A stretch of DNA of 64,000 bases from Medicago truncatula (Eukaryota > Streptophyta > Magnoliopsida > Fabales > Fabaceae). Location: contig NC_053044.1 of assembly GCF_003473485.1 (NCBI RefSeq), positions 56,646,091 through 56,710,090 on the forward strand, written 5' to 3'. Position numbers and translations under genes: made by a program. A model generated the notes under the pieces. It saw nothing but the letters and a program-made list of their open reading frames with translations. It was not told the DNA's origin and did no database searches. Positions 1 to 13,632 of the stretch are shown piece by piece (the stretch's first letter is position 1; the number at the start of each line of letters is the position of its first letter).

Positions 1-919
1 GCACTTTTCATTCTTATTAAATTTAGGCTAAGTAATATATTGTGAATGGTTTGACATGTGTAATCGTCTATCTCATGGATGAACAAGTTTTCAAATTTAA
101 AAACTAAATCATTAAAATTTAAATATCTGAGTTTGAAACAAGTTTTCAAGTTCTCATGTGGCAAGACACTTTCTCCTTATAATATTTTTACTTTCTTTGA
201 CTCATAATCTCATTGTTCATGTTTAGAACAACCACCAATCAGATTTGATAATCTCATCTCACAACTTATTATTCTGCATATATAGGAATGTTTCATGTAC
301 TTAAAACCTATGTGTACATTTTATTTAATTATTTAACAAAAAAAATTATGTCTCACTAATATTATGAGTCCGCATCCACCCTTGTCATACAATGAAACTA
401 TCTTCCTCTATAGATTAGCCACTACGTTGCTTGCTTCGTCTTATTGGTAGATGATACAAAACGCATATCCTTACAACATCAAGACACTACAACGGCACAA
501 ATCCAAAAAGCCCCTTCTAAAAAAAAAACGACACAAATCCAATCAACTCCATTGGTTAGAAGCTCTACGTTATTCCCAGCACATGAGGTCAAGGGGCAAT
601 AAAGAATAAATTAAAAACTTGGGACCCACTTCAATAAGGACGTGTATGGTTAGGATTTCTGCCAACTCATCTGACTAAAGACACATTTATGAGGAACTCG
701 ATGACCTTATCAACGGTCGTTTTCTTCTCAAAGGTTATTTTAATAATCGAAATCCAATGGTTATAAACATTCCGGCGGTAGCCGACCTACAGTAATCCAC
801 GGTGTTCAACAATAGCAACCCATAAGAAAGGTCGCCTACTGCAGCGGTTGTCGGTAAATTCAGAGAAATCTTGACATGAAAAATATTAATTATATTTTCT
901 ACAAGAATAATTATTTATT
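1..919. other. AT-rich intergenic DNA, no gene seen
   Basis: No open frame of credible length or composition is visible. Around 760-870 there is a more GC-rich patch with short self-complementary stretches, possibly a decayed transposon, but I cannot assign it. Confidence 0.5.
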
Positions 920-2068
920 GGCTTATACGCTCTTTTAATCCTTAAGTATTTATTTGATATCGCTTTGATCTCTTAACTAAAAAAAAGATTGTTTGAGTAC
1001 TTTAATTTAATTTTCGTTACATTTTTTGGTTCATTCCGTTAGGTTTAATAAAAAACATTAAGTGTAGTATACGTGTCGTTTTGGCATTGGCTCTGGAAAC
1101 ATTAAGGGACCAAAGTGATACTAAATAAATACTTAAGCGACGAAAAGAGCATTTAAGCTTTTTTTTTATCTTCTTCAAAACCTTCATCATATTCATCAAT
1201 TAAATCCAGAAAAGAAAAAAAAAATAGAAAATAATCGAAAAAAACTAAAAAAATAAATATCAAATCAGCATATCCTTCAATCTTTCCTCTTCTCTTCTGT
1301 GTTGAATCTCAAACTTAAAACCTTATGCTTTAAATAATCCTTTGTTGAATCTCAAACTCAAATTTTCTCCTGTTTACAACCAAGAAGAAAAACAAATTTT
1401 ATTCACATAAAAATTATTCAAGCATCTTCATAATTGTTTTTCAACGTGTTCATAGTTATAATAAATTTTTATCATTTCTTTAAATCATTCCTTCTTAATT
1501 GATTCACTTCAACCAAAATCCATAACCCGCGAGGATCTACTATCCAATGTTGTTTTTCTAGATTCAAGATTTTGGTGAGAGAGAAAAATGGAAATGGTTT
1601 TAGGAAACTATGAAGAATAAGATTGAAGAAATGGTGGAGTTTGATTATTGCGCTAATCACCATGCTCATCCAATTCTTCATGATTCGTTGTTCATTCCTT
1701 CACACACATCAAATTATTTAATTTCCTTTCAACAATTTAATTTAGCATCTTTTTCTGGAAATTAAAGTTGATATATGAGATTAGAGATTGAATGATTTTG
1801 GGTTCTAAATTGGTAAAGATTGAAAAAGATTTTTTTTCTTTCTGGGTTGATGTGTTGTTGATGATGAAGATCATGAAGAAGAAGATGAAAGGAGAAGGAA
1901 GAAGAGGAATAGTACAAACCCTAACGTTTTTTTGATTTTTTTTTAACAGAAGGGACCAAAACAGGTTAGGGAGATAAAGATAAAGTACTTAAACAAATTT
2001 TTTTTTTTAGTTAAGGGACCAAAGCGATACCAAATAAATACTTAAGGGACCAAAAGAGTATTTAAGCC
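920..2068. mobile_element. Mutator-type long-TIR MITE, about 1.15 kb
   Basis: The ends are inverted copies: the left end reads ggcttatacgctctttt and the right end reads gtatttaagcc when read inward on the opposite strand. The arms carry the phrases 'ttaagggaccaaa' and 'cgataccaaataaatac'. The flanks form a 9-bp target duplication with one mismatch (ttatttatt 911-919; ttatttctt 2069-2077), the size expected for Mutator elements. The arms match those of the element at 20889-21450, so both belong to one family. No transposase is present. The internal 1180-1920 stretch is AT-rich with no convincing coding. Confidence 0.8.
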
Positions 2069-2077
2069 TTATTTCTT

Positions 2078-3712
2078 TGACAGAACCGTCAAATGAGTAG
2101 ATCGTACAAACTAATATTTTTTTATTTAAATCTTTTAAAAAAATGTATTATTTTTCAAGTGAATTAACTGTTTTAATAATTAATAGTAATAATTTTTTTA
2201 ACAAAAATTAATAATAGTAATAAATTTTTTTTTTTAAGAATAATAATAGTAATAATTGAAATCATATACATTGTAAATTGAATTTGATTAAGTTCACCTT
2301 TGAAAATTTTACGCCTCGGTGTAAGTTTATTTATGCCGATAATGTTTAAAAATCAATTACCTAAGACATACTGATATCCAACAAAACTCTAAAATATCTA
2401 AGAAGTTACCTTATTTAATTTACAAATTTTATCAAACCAAACATTAAATAAAAAGTTTAATCTACTCAAAAATAAATAAATAGAAAGGTTAACGAATTTA
2501 TTATATTAACAATTCAAACATCTTGATATGTACGATCAAATTAGGCAAAAATAAATAATAAAGAGCAACAAATTGTGTCTTTAATCTTTTTTAAATGGGC
2601 TATTCAAAAAAAAAAAAAAAAATCTTTTTTAAATGGTAAAATAAATCCTTTTAAAGATTACATTCTAATAATATTTCTAACACACACTTTTCAACATATT
2701 TTTTTAAGGGAGCTTCTACGGTGCAGTCAGGCAACTGATTTTTTTGGAAAAGTTAATTTTGATCTTAATGTTTGATTCATTTTTAAATTGTTGATTATTG
2801 ATTAATGATCAATACTAATTCATCTAGTAATGCTTGCAACATCTTGAACTTACATGTATTATTTTATCGTTGGCATCTTTAACATGCAAACAAAGTTGAT
2901 GATACTATGTGATAGTCTTAAGTGTTACACTTTGTGGGGAGTTACACTTAAAATAAGGTAGGATAAAATTAGATTAACTGTAGTCTTGTTAATCTGATGA
3001 ATTGATGATATTATGATGACTGAACTTTTGATGCAACTGTACAAACATTGAGGGTGTTGCTCACTACACTTTTGATGCTATAGTGTTAATTTCACCAGAA
3101 AAATAATTTTCATGACTTCACCTTAAAATTTTTCTTTTTTTAATTGATTAAAACCGAACTTATATAGAATCCACATGATTTTGTAGAATCTATGTAAGTT
3201 TAAACCAATAAAAAAAAGTGTGTTAGAATGTGTGTTGATAACATTTCGCAAAATATAAATACAAACATTTTTCCTAAAAGGATAAATAAATGGAAGCATA
3301 ATAAACTTTAAAAATACAATAAAAAATCTCAATATTAAAAGGTGTGCGATAGCATCACATGGATAGTGGCATGCTTGAAAATAAAGGAAGACCCGTCTCT
3401 TTTAAAAGCAACGTCCCTTCTACCATAAACTTCACGTTCTAACTTTTGTTCCGCTCATCTATTTCTTATCATACCAACTTTTCATGATTTAGTTTTTTAG
3501 TTTCCTATCTGATTATTATACATAATACTAATAGATTATAGTGTTACATATATTTTCCTGTAACAATATAATTTGTATAAACTAATTGATTCTCAGGCTA
3601 CTGATCTGTTTATTTTCAAGAAGATCACCAATCGCCTGTTTTAATTTCCCAGTTTTTTTTTCTTCTTCTTTAGTTTATTACTGTTTGATCTAAGATCAAT
3701 CTCAAATTCTCA
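2078..3712. other. AT-rich intergenic and upstream region of the PNRC-like gene
   Basis: Only short low-complexity open frames occur, and none has recognisable coding content. Part of this stretch upstream of 3713 must hold the promoter and 5' UTR of the PNRC-like gene. I see no distinctive element beyond T-rich tracts near 3650. Confidence 0.5.
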
Positions 3713-4279
3713 ATGGCCACCGTTTTGTATCCAAACGCAAAGGAACAAACAATTGCTACAACTACAAAGAATCAAATAAGAATCAAAACCCCAAAGAAAA
3801 ACAAACGAGGTAGTAATTGTAATTACATATCTAACCCCTCTCAGAATTTTGACACGTATGCAGGTCTCTTGAATCTTCCTCAACAGAAACAACCACCTTT
3901 GCTACCTCTTCCACATGTTTCTGCAATTCTTCATCACAACAAACCTTTACTTCCACGAAACCTAAACACTCAAAGTTTGTCTCTGACACCAAAGAAATCC
4001 AAACCAAAAAAGAGTTCAGGAACACAATCTACAACAGATTTTCTTATGGATAATCCATGGGGACCTGACCCAAAAAATCTGCCAGTTGTTATTGGAATTG
4101 GAAACATGGACGTTTTTTCAGAGTCGGTTTTCAATCTTGCTCCACCACCTAGTAGCTTACCGTTGCCAAAATTTTCTATGAGATCAAAACTCAGTTGCAA
4201 AACCGAAGCTGCGGCGGCCAGTAGTTTTGTTGATGACGGAGCAACCAATAATCTCCGGCGACTTCTACGCCTCCGGTGA
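3713..4279 (+). CDS. PNRC-like small protein (188 aa), single exon
   Basis: A 188-residue basic, proline- and lysine-rich protein with two conserved-looking short motifs in its C-terminal half. One is a proline-rich segment near residues 140-154 (APPPSSLPLPKF). The other is a C-terminal LRRLLRL at the very end, which contains an LxxLL-like box. The arrangement 'PPSxLPxPKF' followed by a terminal leucine/arginine helix is what I know from plant proteins annotated as proline-rich nuclear receptor coactivator (PNRC)-like. Animal relatives contact decapping factors. The middle carries a DNPWGPDP motif typical of the plant group. No signal peptide or membrane segment is seen; the lysine-rich stretches suggest nuclear or RNP location (inference). 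The start is the first ATG after an in-frame AT-rich leader. No intron is needed. Family assignment is moderately sure; the biochemical role is not known from sequence. Confidence 0.75.
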   Translation: MATVLYPNAKEQTIATTTKNQIRIKTPKKNKRGSNCNYISNPSQNFDTYAGLLNLPQQKQPPLLPLPHVSAILHHNKPLLPRNLNTQSLSLTPKKSKPKKSSGTQSTTDFLMDNPWGPDPKNLPVVIGIGNMDVFSESVFNLAPPPSSLPLPKFSMRSKLSCKTEAAAASSFVDDGATNNLRRLLRLR

Positions 4280-5288
4280 AGTTGTCGCTCTTTACTTTAC
4301 GTCAATTATATCACACGTTACGTTACTTACTACATGGAAAATGTATTAATTAATTTGGCTATTAGTGTTTTATTAGTATTAATTATTATGTAAATAAAAT
4401 AATCGGCGACAGATTTTTATTTTGCCGGTTTTGTTTTGTTTGTTGTTGGTGAATTTGTGTGTGACCGCCTATGTTGTTTTTGAAGCAGGGGTGCACAGAA
4501 ATGATGTGTGTGCATATATATGTTGTTGATTATGCACCATCACTTTAATTCCATATAAATAGTACTATGTGTAATTTCTTCTTACATTTTATAAAACTTG
4601 TATTTCCATAAGTAGTAGTAGTACTACTAGTCTGCGTAACATCTCCTTATTTAAGAATTTTTCAAATTTGTGTTGGAAACGTTTTCATCTGTTTGGCACA
4701 AGAATAATGAAGAATGTTTAATGATGTGAGTAATAAAAAATGTTAAACCAAAACTGAATCCTCTCATTCTCTCATTTTACAAGTTGTGTTTATCTCTCTT
4801 TCGATCTTCTCCCTCTTTCTTTTTTTATCTACACATATAATTTCAACGGTTAATAATAATAATGCGCAGTTTTCATGCACAAAAGGTTGAGCAATAACAT
4901 TGCACAAAAACAAGGATTTTTTTGAAGGCAAATAATATGATTTTAGTATCATAGTTATATTAAGAAAAATTAATTTTTGTCGGTATTCTTACTCTTGTGA
5001 AATTTTCAATCAATATTTTTAGAGACAAAAAATGTTGAGGGAAAATTTATCATAGGGACAAAAATGTATGAATTTTTTTACAAAACAAATACTAACAATT
5101 TTTTTTTACAAAGACAGAAAAATACAGTTTTTTTTATGACCAAAAATAAAATTCTAAATATTAAATTAATATGGACCAAAACCATATTCAACCAAATATT
5201 TTTTTTATCAAGCGGAAATACAACACATAACAAAAAGCTACACTCTTAAGGTCCTCATCCTCGCACCATCAGCCAAGAGCTAAAAACA
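4280..5288. other. 3' flank of the PNRC-like gene and AT-rich intergenic DNA
   Basis: Contains the 3' UTR of the preceding gene. The remainder is AT-rich with poly-T and poly-A tracts and no coding signal that I can support. Confidence 0.45.
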
Positions 5289-5640
5289 ATGATCGTGTTA
5301 TCCATGGAGGCACCAATATGCACTAGAATTTCCTTCACACAAATTATTAGAAATGAAGTCTTCAAGAGAGTTGTTTAAAACCCACGGTATAACCAATAAT
5401 TGGGGCATAAGGATGAGTTTGAGAAACTCCATCGTCGATAACCATCTGTGTTTGGCTTGTAGTTCATCATTGAAATTATAAGTGATCCCCAAAAGATCTC
5501 GCAAATTCGCAATAACCATGATCTCAAGCCAATAGAGATGGCTTGTAGTTTATCATTGAAATTATAAGTGATCCCACATCTAACTCTAGGGCATTCCAAA
5601 TAAGTCTCGCTTTCAAACAACCCCTAAGGGACACATTGCA
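5289..5640 (-). repeat. Unidentified coding-like relic with an 86-bp internal tandem duplication
   Basis: A moderately GC-rich island whose minus strand is partly open in two frames. The 36-bp segment 5454-5489 recurs at 5540-5575 (offset 86 bp, not a multiple of three), so the peptide GITYNFND appears in both frames. I do not recognise the protein. It may be a retroelement remnant. Stops and the frame-changing duplication argue against a working gene. Confidence 0.35.
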
Positions 5641-5785
5641 ACCAAGAGGCATTCGTAGTAGTATGAAGATTACTATGAACAAGGTTCTTAGTTAAACCAT
5701 CTTAAAGAGTAGGTCAAAATTTAGATGAAGAAATAAATATTATCAGTATGAGCGAGGTTAGGTCAGGTCTAAAAGGAGACGATAG

Positions 5786-7513
<1,728 letters not shown>

Positions 7514-8264
7514 ACAAATTGTGGGAATCTGGTAGGTTCGACACTACAAACTGAAATCAATTTATGCCTTGAATTTAATTTGCCACAAACCTGTTCTTTT
7601 AATTTGGAACAAAGCCTTTTTTAATTTATTGAAGATGAAGATGGGTATGATGGTGTCATGGTGTGTGTGGGTAACGAAAGATGAAGATGTGATGGACATG
7701 GAGAAGGAATTTTGTATGGTTCAGTGTACATTAAAGATTTAATCACAACCGTACATTTACATCTTATGGTTTATATTAGTTCCTCTCATCTCTCACAATA
7801 ACTACTCCTCTCACTTGATACATCCCTTATATATATATATATATGAATTAACAATTCAAGACAAATAATATTTTTTTTTTTAAAAAAACAAGACAAATAA
7901 TTACTTTGTGCGTGTAAAAGACTCGATTTAACAAAGTCAACAATAATTTTTAAAAGTGACTTATGCGAAACTTTTTTTTTTTTGAAGGAGCTTATGTGAA
8001 ACTTTTATTTCTTTACTTGATTCCCATTCGCCTTGAATTTCATTTTTCGAATGAACATAAATAATAACTCAAATATTTCAACTTTCATATTCAAAAGTAA
8101 ATAGTAAAAATTATTGTCGAAAAAAAAGTAAATAGTTTAATTTTATTTACACCATATTTCAAGTTAGCTCTTTAGCCAAACAATAAATTATTTGGGCAAA
8201 CCTTTGACAAAAAAAATAAAAAATCTCTGGTTAACCTGCATGCATTATTACACAAGAAACAATT
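7514..8264. other. AT-rich intergenic DNA, no gene seen
   Basis: Poly-A and poly-T tracts and a short TA repeat near 7831. No open frame worth calling. Confidence 0.5.
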
Positions 8265-8512
8265 AGCAGGTCGTTATCCTCTATCGAAGGAAACCCCTCA
8301 GAGGGTGAAAGAGGTGGCAACTTTCCTTGCCCCAGGGAGCTTCTTTGTTTATGTAACTAAGCGGGCAGGTCTCTGGAGTGTGCTTCTATCGCCCGAGCAA
8401 GAGAAGGGCTGCAGATGAGCTATCAAGTCGTGCATTTCTCCCGAAAGTGAGGAGAATGCCCCGGATATCCTCATAGGTGTCGGGTTTACCAGGCTAAGGT
8501 AACTCTTAAATT
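8265..8512. other. Possible organelle-derived (mitochondrial) insertion
   Basis: About 250 bp with clearly higher GC than the surroundings and no transposon ends. Its texture (for example 'cgcccgagcaagagaaggg' and 'atgccccggatatcc') resembles plant mitochondrial intergenic DNA. This is an inference from composition and style only. It contains no complete organelle gene that I recognise. Confidence 0.35.
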
Positions 8513-8691
8513 GTAATTAGCGGATATAAATAAATAAATACTAATTTTTTTACCTGTGCAATGTTCGCAAAAACAGTACATGAATGTATAATTTTATATT
8601 CGCAAACGGCGTTTCTATAAAAACAGTAGCAAAGGTCAACCTGGATTAACCACAAATAAATAATCGATCATTGATACCCTGCCGGTGAGAC

Positions 8692-8890
8692 TTTTTTTTT
8701 TTTTGAAAACTCGGTATCCGATCAAGAATCGACTAATCCGAGGGGACCAATCCCACCGCCCACTTGCGGGGGCCCCGTTTAGAGCCAGAGCAAGCTCTGT
8801 ATGGACTTAGCCCACCGAAATTGGCACCAGAGAGAATCGAACCTGAGACTTCTGGAGGAGCAAACTCCAAGATCCCAAGCCAACCACTAG
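8692..8890 (-). mobile_element. tRNA-derived SINE with a perfect 14-bp target duplication
   Basis: On the minus strand it starts next to 'ctagtggttgg' (A-box-like) and holds 'caggttcgattctc' (Pol III B-box-like). It ends in poly(A), seen as the T run at 8692-8704 on the plus strand. The flanks are identical: cctgccggtgagac at 8678-8691 and 8891-8904. A second copy of the same family lies at 63478-63700. Confidence 0.9.
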
Positions 8891-8904
8891 CCTGCCGGTG
8901 AGAC

Positions 8905-10794
8905 ATTAATCCGGAGTTATGAAATCAATTCCAAGGATTGCATATAAGACCCAGGCATCTGTGAAACATTAGCAGTAGAAAAACTTAGATAAACCTTGAA
9001 TAATGCCCATCTCATTCTTATCCCTGACTTACATTTTACAAAGGCAACGCCTATTTTCTAGAAAATAAAATAAAATAAATACAAAGGGCAATAACAAAAT
9101 TGAGTATTCTTCCCTTCAAAAAATTTAATATTCTTGTGAAATTTATTATGATCACTGAGCATGCAATTACTGTATATCTATGGCAATTATTTTTTCAATG
9201 GTTTTGGATTTAGGAATTGTTATGCAAAGGGAAGTCCTAACCTACAACCACATTTGTCAAACGAATTATTCACGGCATGTTAACCGCTTTCTCACTATCC
9301 CTATATGACCAACACGTTCTCTTCAGTCCTTAACATCATTATTGCTCATATCAGACATGGAGTATCTCATTTGTAATCTCAATGCCCGATATATTTCCCT
9401 CGCTCTATTCAGCATTTCCCATAACTACCCTAGGTGAAGTATCACCGCTTCCAGCCATATACTTATTGTCCCAATCTAAATAGAAAGTCACCATTTTCTC
9501 AACGTCATTGTAATTAATGTTTAATGAAGGAATAAAAAAATTTGTTCCAAGAGTTACCTTTAGGTGAAACTTGTTAGACCTTCATGTTTGGTTGCAATTG
9601 TTGCTATTCATATTGTAGCAGAAAGGTATATTCCTTGTCTTTATATTTGTCAGGTTGCTTCATCTCTTACCATTTTCAGTAGAGCCGAGGCACTTTTCAG
9701 TAGAGCTTGAACTTTTCACTCTACAATATGTTCCTTTTGATTCCCCTAACTTTCCCCTACTTCCTTTTATTTACCCTCCCCATTCCAACTACGGTATAGC
9801 TAATTGTTGGTTAGCTGTTTCATCGTTTCAACCGTCAATTTCTAACTCCTAACTCAGGCTTTAATCCAATGCATCGAACTATATTCTATTCTATGCTATC
9901 TCTTCTTACATACACCTAGAAGCAAAAAACACCAACAAATCTTAAATAAACAAATAAATGCAATACTAGTCTGCAAAGGCAATTGCAGAATGTTATAAAC
10001 AAGCAGAAGCAGCCACATCTAATTTTCCATATAAGAAACGAAGAAGTGCAAAAAATGTGTGATTTAGTAGCAAGTCGAAACAGAGGAGATAAACATTGCT
10101 TCTTCCACACTTGCTTTTGAATAAACCACTGCTATATTTTTTTGTTTTCGTCTCTTTAGAAATCAATACGAGCCTATTCAAAGTGAGGAATAATTGTTAA
10201 TGTAGTTGAGGGACCCCTATCCAAAGAGTGAAATAATGGTTACTGTATTTGAACATCAATATCTCAGTACCATACATCAAGTGACAAACAAATAGATAGA
10301 TAGATAAGCTTTTCAACTTCATCATTTAAGATGTTGTTATAACATTTCTTATTGACTAAATCCCAATAGTCAAGGGATATATTGAAAAGAGAATGCTTTA
10401 ACTGAGGAACCAGTTCCTACTAACAGTAAACACTTCACCCATTTCAGGAATTGAAAATTTAGGGAAGAAAAAAATTACCTGGGTAGACGATTCTATAATT
10501 ACCGCCCATCCTTGTATTGTATGATTCATGCTAGAAAGGGAAGGAGAAGCAGGGATCATCGTGGTCAAGCAATTTAAATAGAGAAAATGCATCCTTTTCA
10601 TTTGCAGCCATTGCTTTGAAAAGAATGTCTCATCCGTTCACAGTGAGACACATTTTGCGTTGCTATGTGAAAAAATGAGTGGTCTTCGAATCGTCTGTCT
10701 CATTTTTTCCATCCCATTGCCGATGAACATTGGTAATAAATGACAAAAATAAATAACAGTAATTTTTCGATAAAACAAGAAAACAGAGTAATTT
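8905..10794. other. Intergenic DNA, no gene seen
   Basis: Short open frames at about 9655-9850 and 9916-10181 have no recognisable motifs, and their composition is like the flanks. Nothing else stands out. Confidence 0.45.
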
Positions 10795-10850
10795 TTAAAT
10801 GACAGAAATATCCCAGAACTGTTACATTGAAAACTTCAGACTAAAATACT

Positions 10851-10888
10851 TAATAATAATAATAATAATAATAATAATCATAATAATA
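10851..10888. repeat. (AAT)n microsatellite
   Basis: A run of AAT trinucleotides with one interruption, located in the 3' flank of the ZRF1 gene. Confidence 0.9.
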
Positions 10889-11143
10889 AAGATTAAGAAG
10901 CAAGTATAAAAACTACAAAAGCATTCTTTCTGATCCAGATAGCTGAGATAACAAAAATTTAAAGAAGCAAAGTTCTCTTTCAAACCAAAAATGGGACATA
11001 TATCCGGTGCTATGATAGACTGTTGGTTTTAATAATGATCAAGATGCCTAGCTATGATTAAGCAGTAGCCCAAATTCTGTTTAAGTTGTAAAATCTAAAA
11101 GCAGGGGAAAAAAATTCCACATATATTGGCTAAGAATGATAAA

Positions 11144-13105
11144 TCAAACTGCAGTTTTCTTGTTCCTGAAATTTTCCTTCATCATGGCAAATTTTTTCTT
11201 GCACTGGATCACGGTCTTCCCAGGTACAGCTGCAGCTACTCGTTCCCATCTCTGGTTAGCTTCCTTAGGGAAGGTTTTTAAAGCTTGAACTAACGCTCTT
11301 TCCTGCACTGCAGACCACGGCTCTTGTTCTGAAACTCCTTGAGAGTCTTCCGAGTTGATGCTGCTTGTTGCTGTCGGTACCGGTGTTGGAATTGTTGCCG
11401 TCGTCATCGTCGGCGTTGGTATAGTAGTTGTTGTTTTTGCATCACTATTTTCAGTTGTTGTTGCTGGTATTGATACCCCTTCCAATTCTTCTCTAGTTGA
11501 CAATGGGGATGCAATTGTTTGTGCAGCTGGTTTCCTTTTCTCAAGAAATGTATCAAAAGCTTTGGCTGTATCGGGCTTCTGGAGGAGAACAGTTTTAGTT
11601 GCTTTCATTATTTCTTCAACAGATCTTCCAGTGCCAATGTATTCTGAAACAACCTCCCATCTCCTTGAAGTTCCTTTGGGAAACTTTTGTATTCCTTTTC
11701 TCAATAGCTCAATCTCTTCTTTAGTCCAAGGTTTCTCCTTCTTCTCTATGTAGCCTGCTAGAGAACTACTGCTTCCATTAGCCTTGACAGAGCCATTTTG
11801 TTGATTACTTTTCTCATCAACCACGTTTTTCTTGCAACTCAGTGCATCTCTTAGAGCTTCTACTTGCTCAGACACCTCTTTGCCTTCCATTTTCTCACAC
11901 AAACCCCTCAATTGTTCAATATCAAATGACATGCAAAGCTCTTCTACATCATCTTCAGCAATATCAAGTATGTGTTGTGACAAGATAGGTCTTGAGAGAG
12001 TTCGAAGACGTGTTCGCTCCTTCCGCAAGAGCTTTTTCTCCTTCTCTTTCACCTTCTTCTGTTGCAAAGCAGCTTCGGCAGCTTTTTTATCTTCCTCTGC
12101 TTTTCGTTGTTTCTCCTCTTCAGCAATTCTGGCCGCTTCTTCCTCCTCCAACCTCTTTGCCATGTACTTGGACTCCTTTTTCCTTTTCTTCTCAGCTTTT
12201 GCCTCTTCCTTTCTTCTAAGTATTCTAGGGTCCCTCTTATAAGCATTATCAACAAGAGTGCGGATACGTGCATACTCTTCCTTCCTAGCTTTTTCCGACA
12301 GTTTTGCATTCTGCCTTTCCATCCACCTTTTATGATCTCGGGATTCAGCTTGCTCAATATCAAACTCATCAGCCTGGGGAAACTCTCTCCAGCTTTTAAA
12401 GGAATACCAAAAATTGTAGAAACTGTCAACTTCCTTTATTGAAGACTTATCATCACCTAGAGATGGAATTGGTTGATTAACCGACCACCGCCCATTCCTC
12501 ATAAAAGCAGGACCAAACACTTTGTAGAAGTCTTGTGGATCACAGTCAGTGGGAATCTCATCATCAAACTCATCTGTAGAATCATAAATTCTTCTTTTGA
12601 CGGGATCGACCAACACCGCATAAGCCTCTTGGATTGCCTTAAAATGAACATCTATTTCAATCTTCTTTGCCTCTTTCGCAGCTTCAGTTTGCTCGGAAAG
12701 AACAGCAGCAGCCTGTTTGTCCGGATGAAACCTCAAGGAAGTTTTATGATAGCTTTTACGAATTTGATCCTCCGTAGCAAGATATCTAAGATGGCTCAGA
12801 CCCAATAATGCATAATGATCTTGTTGCTTGTCTCCGTCACCGGATTTCTTCTTGCTCTTGCTGCTGTAAGAATCAGATGGCAAATAAACATGTTCCTTAT
12901 CTTCAACCACTTTCTTATTATCAGCATCTTTGTTATCTTCTTTTGTAACACCAAGAAGTTTAAGAGCAGCAGCATGGAAAGAGTGACCTGCCGGGTCATA
13001 TTTCAATGCCTTAACCGGAAGACAATTAGACGAAACAAAAATGGGCTGCCCATCTACAAGCTCTTGTGAGTAAGTAATAAGACGGTATTTTGTGGGAACA
13101 GCCAT
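11144..13105 (-). CDS. ZRF1: Zuotin/ZRF1-type J-domain plus SANT protein (DnaJ C2, GlsA-like), 653 aa
   Basis: Ribosome-associated Hsp40 co-chaperone of the zuotin/MPP11 family, which in plants (ZRF1/GlsA) also acts on chromatin. The N-terminal zuotin region is followed by a J domain at about residues 96-177 with HPD at 127-129. Next comes a highly charged Lys/Glu/Ala helical segment (about 250-390). Two SANT/Myb domains follow, one with WTKEEIELLRKGI and RRWEVV, the other near the C-terminus with WSAVQERALVQAL and RWERVAAAV. The coding region is one exon. An in-frame ATG exists 21 codons upstream (13168), only 6 nt after a splice acceptor. MAVPTKYRLI is preferred because that is where family conservation starts and the duplicated copy conserves only this ATG. 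A 5' UTR intron at 13175-13515 is inferred from a gtaag donor and cag acceptor on the minus strand. Length is normal for the family. Confidence 0.93.
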   Translation of the reverse strand: MAVPTKYRLITYSQELVDGQPIFVSSNCLPVKALKYDPAGHSFHAAALKLLGVTKEDNKDADNKKVVEDKEHVYLPSDSYSSKSKKKSGDGDKQQDHYALLGLSHLRYLATEDQIRKSYHKTSLRFHPDKQAAAVLSEQTEAAKEAKKIEIDVHFKAIQEAYAVLVDPVKRRIYDSTDEFDDEIPTDCDPQDFYKVFGPAFMRNGRWSVNQPIPSLGDDKSSIKEVDSFYNFWYSFKSWREFPQADEFDIEQAESRDHKRWMERQNAKLSEKARKEEYARIRTLVDNAYKRDPRILRRKEEAKAEKKRKKESKYMAKRLEEEEAARIAEEEKQRKAEEDKKAAEAALQQKKVKEKEKKLLRKERTRLRTLSRPILSQHILDIAEDDVEELCMSFDIEQLRGLCEKMEGKEVSEQVEALRDALSCKKNVVDEKSNQQNGSVKANGSSSSLAGYIEKKEKPWTKEEIELLRKGIQKFPKGTSRRWEVVSEYIGTGRSVEEIMKATKTVLLQKPDTAKAFDTFLEKRKPAAQTIASPLSTREELEGVSIPATTTENSDAKTTTTIPTPTMTTATIPTPVPTATSSINSEDSQGVSEQEPWSAVQERALVQALKTFPKEANQRWERVAAAVPGKTVIQCKKKFAMMKENFRNKKTAV

Positions 13106-13174
13106 TATGGAGGCTGGCCAACAAAATACAAAAAACTGATAATACTTGATATCCTTCAATTGAATCACTCCAAC

Positions 13175-13515
13175 CTGTATCCAAAGAAAATTTCAATTAA
13201 TTAAGACTTGTACCAGAAAATCAAAAACCATTAAATTCAACAATAATGGTTCCTAATATTCTGAAACTAAAAACAGAGAAGAGAAATAAGAAAATCTAAA
13301 AACAATGAAGTGAAATAAGAAGCTCAGAATACAACAACAATGGTTCCTAATAATACTGCATATTATAGATTGTAATTTACACGAAATTCTTGGAGATAGA
13401 CACAAACAAAAACCTCAGATGATAGAAACAAACAAGTGCAAATTTTGTCCGATTTGCTTTTACTAAAACATTAAACACAAAACATCAAAAAGTATTAAAA
13501 GTTAGATCGACTTAC
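13175..13515 (-). other. 5' UTR intron of the ZRF1 gene (inferred)
   Basis: On the minus strand the donor context is AAGGAG|GTAAGT at 13516/13515 and the acceptor is GATACAG|GTTGG at 13175/13174. Both sites are conserved in the broken second copy (near 29110-29490), which supports the reading. Not confirmed by transcript data. Confidence 0.65.
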
Positions 13516-13632
13516 CTCCTTAAAGAGCTGGAAAAGTAAGAAATTGTTGAATTTGCGGCCGTGAAGTGGCGGGATCGGAGCGAGAATGAAACTAGGTTTG
13601 GACGATGATGATGAGGCAAAAGTATTTAATTT

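Noticed and set aside
8810-8875. Possible tRNA gene around the 'gaatcgaacctgag' motif
   Set aside because: The B-box belongs to a SINE with poly(A) and a 14-bp target duplication; no cloverleaf forms.
11355-12442. Several plus-strand open frames opposite the ZRF1 gene
   Set aside because: They are antisense shadows of a strongly biased coding exon and have no recognisable domains.
13106-13168. Upstream in-frame ATG of ZRF1 (21 extra residues)
   Set aside because: The extension begins 6 nt after a splice acceptor, has no family similarity, and is not preserved in the duplicate, which keeps only the MAV start.
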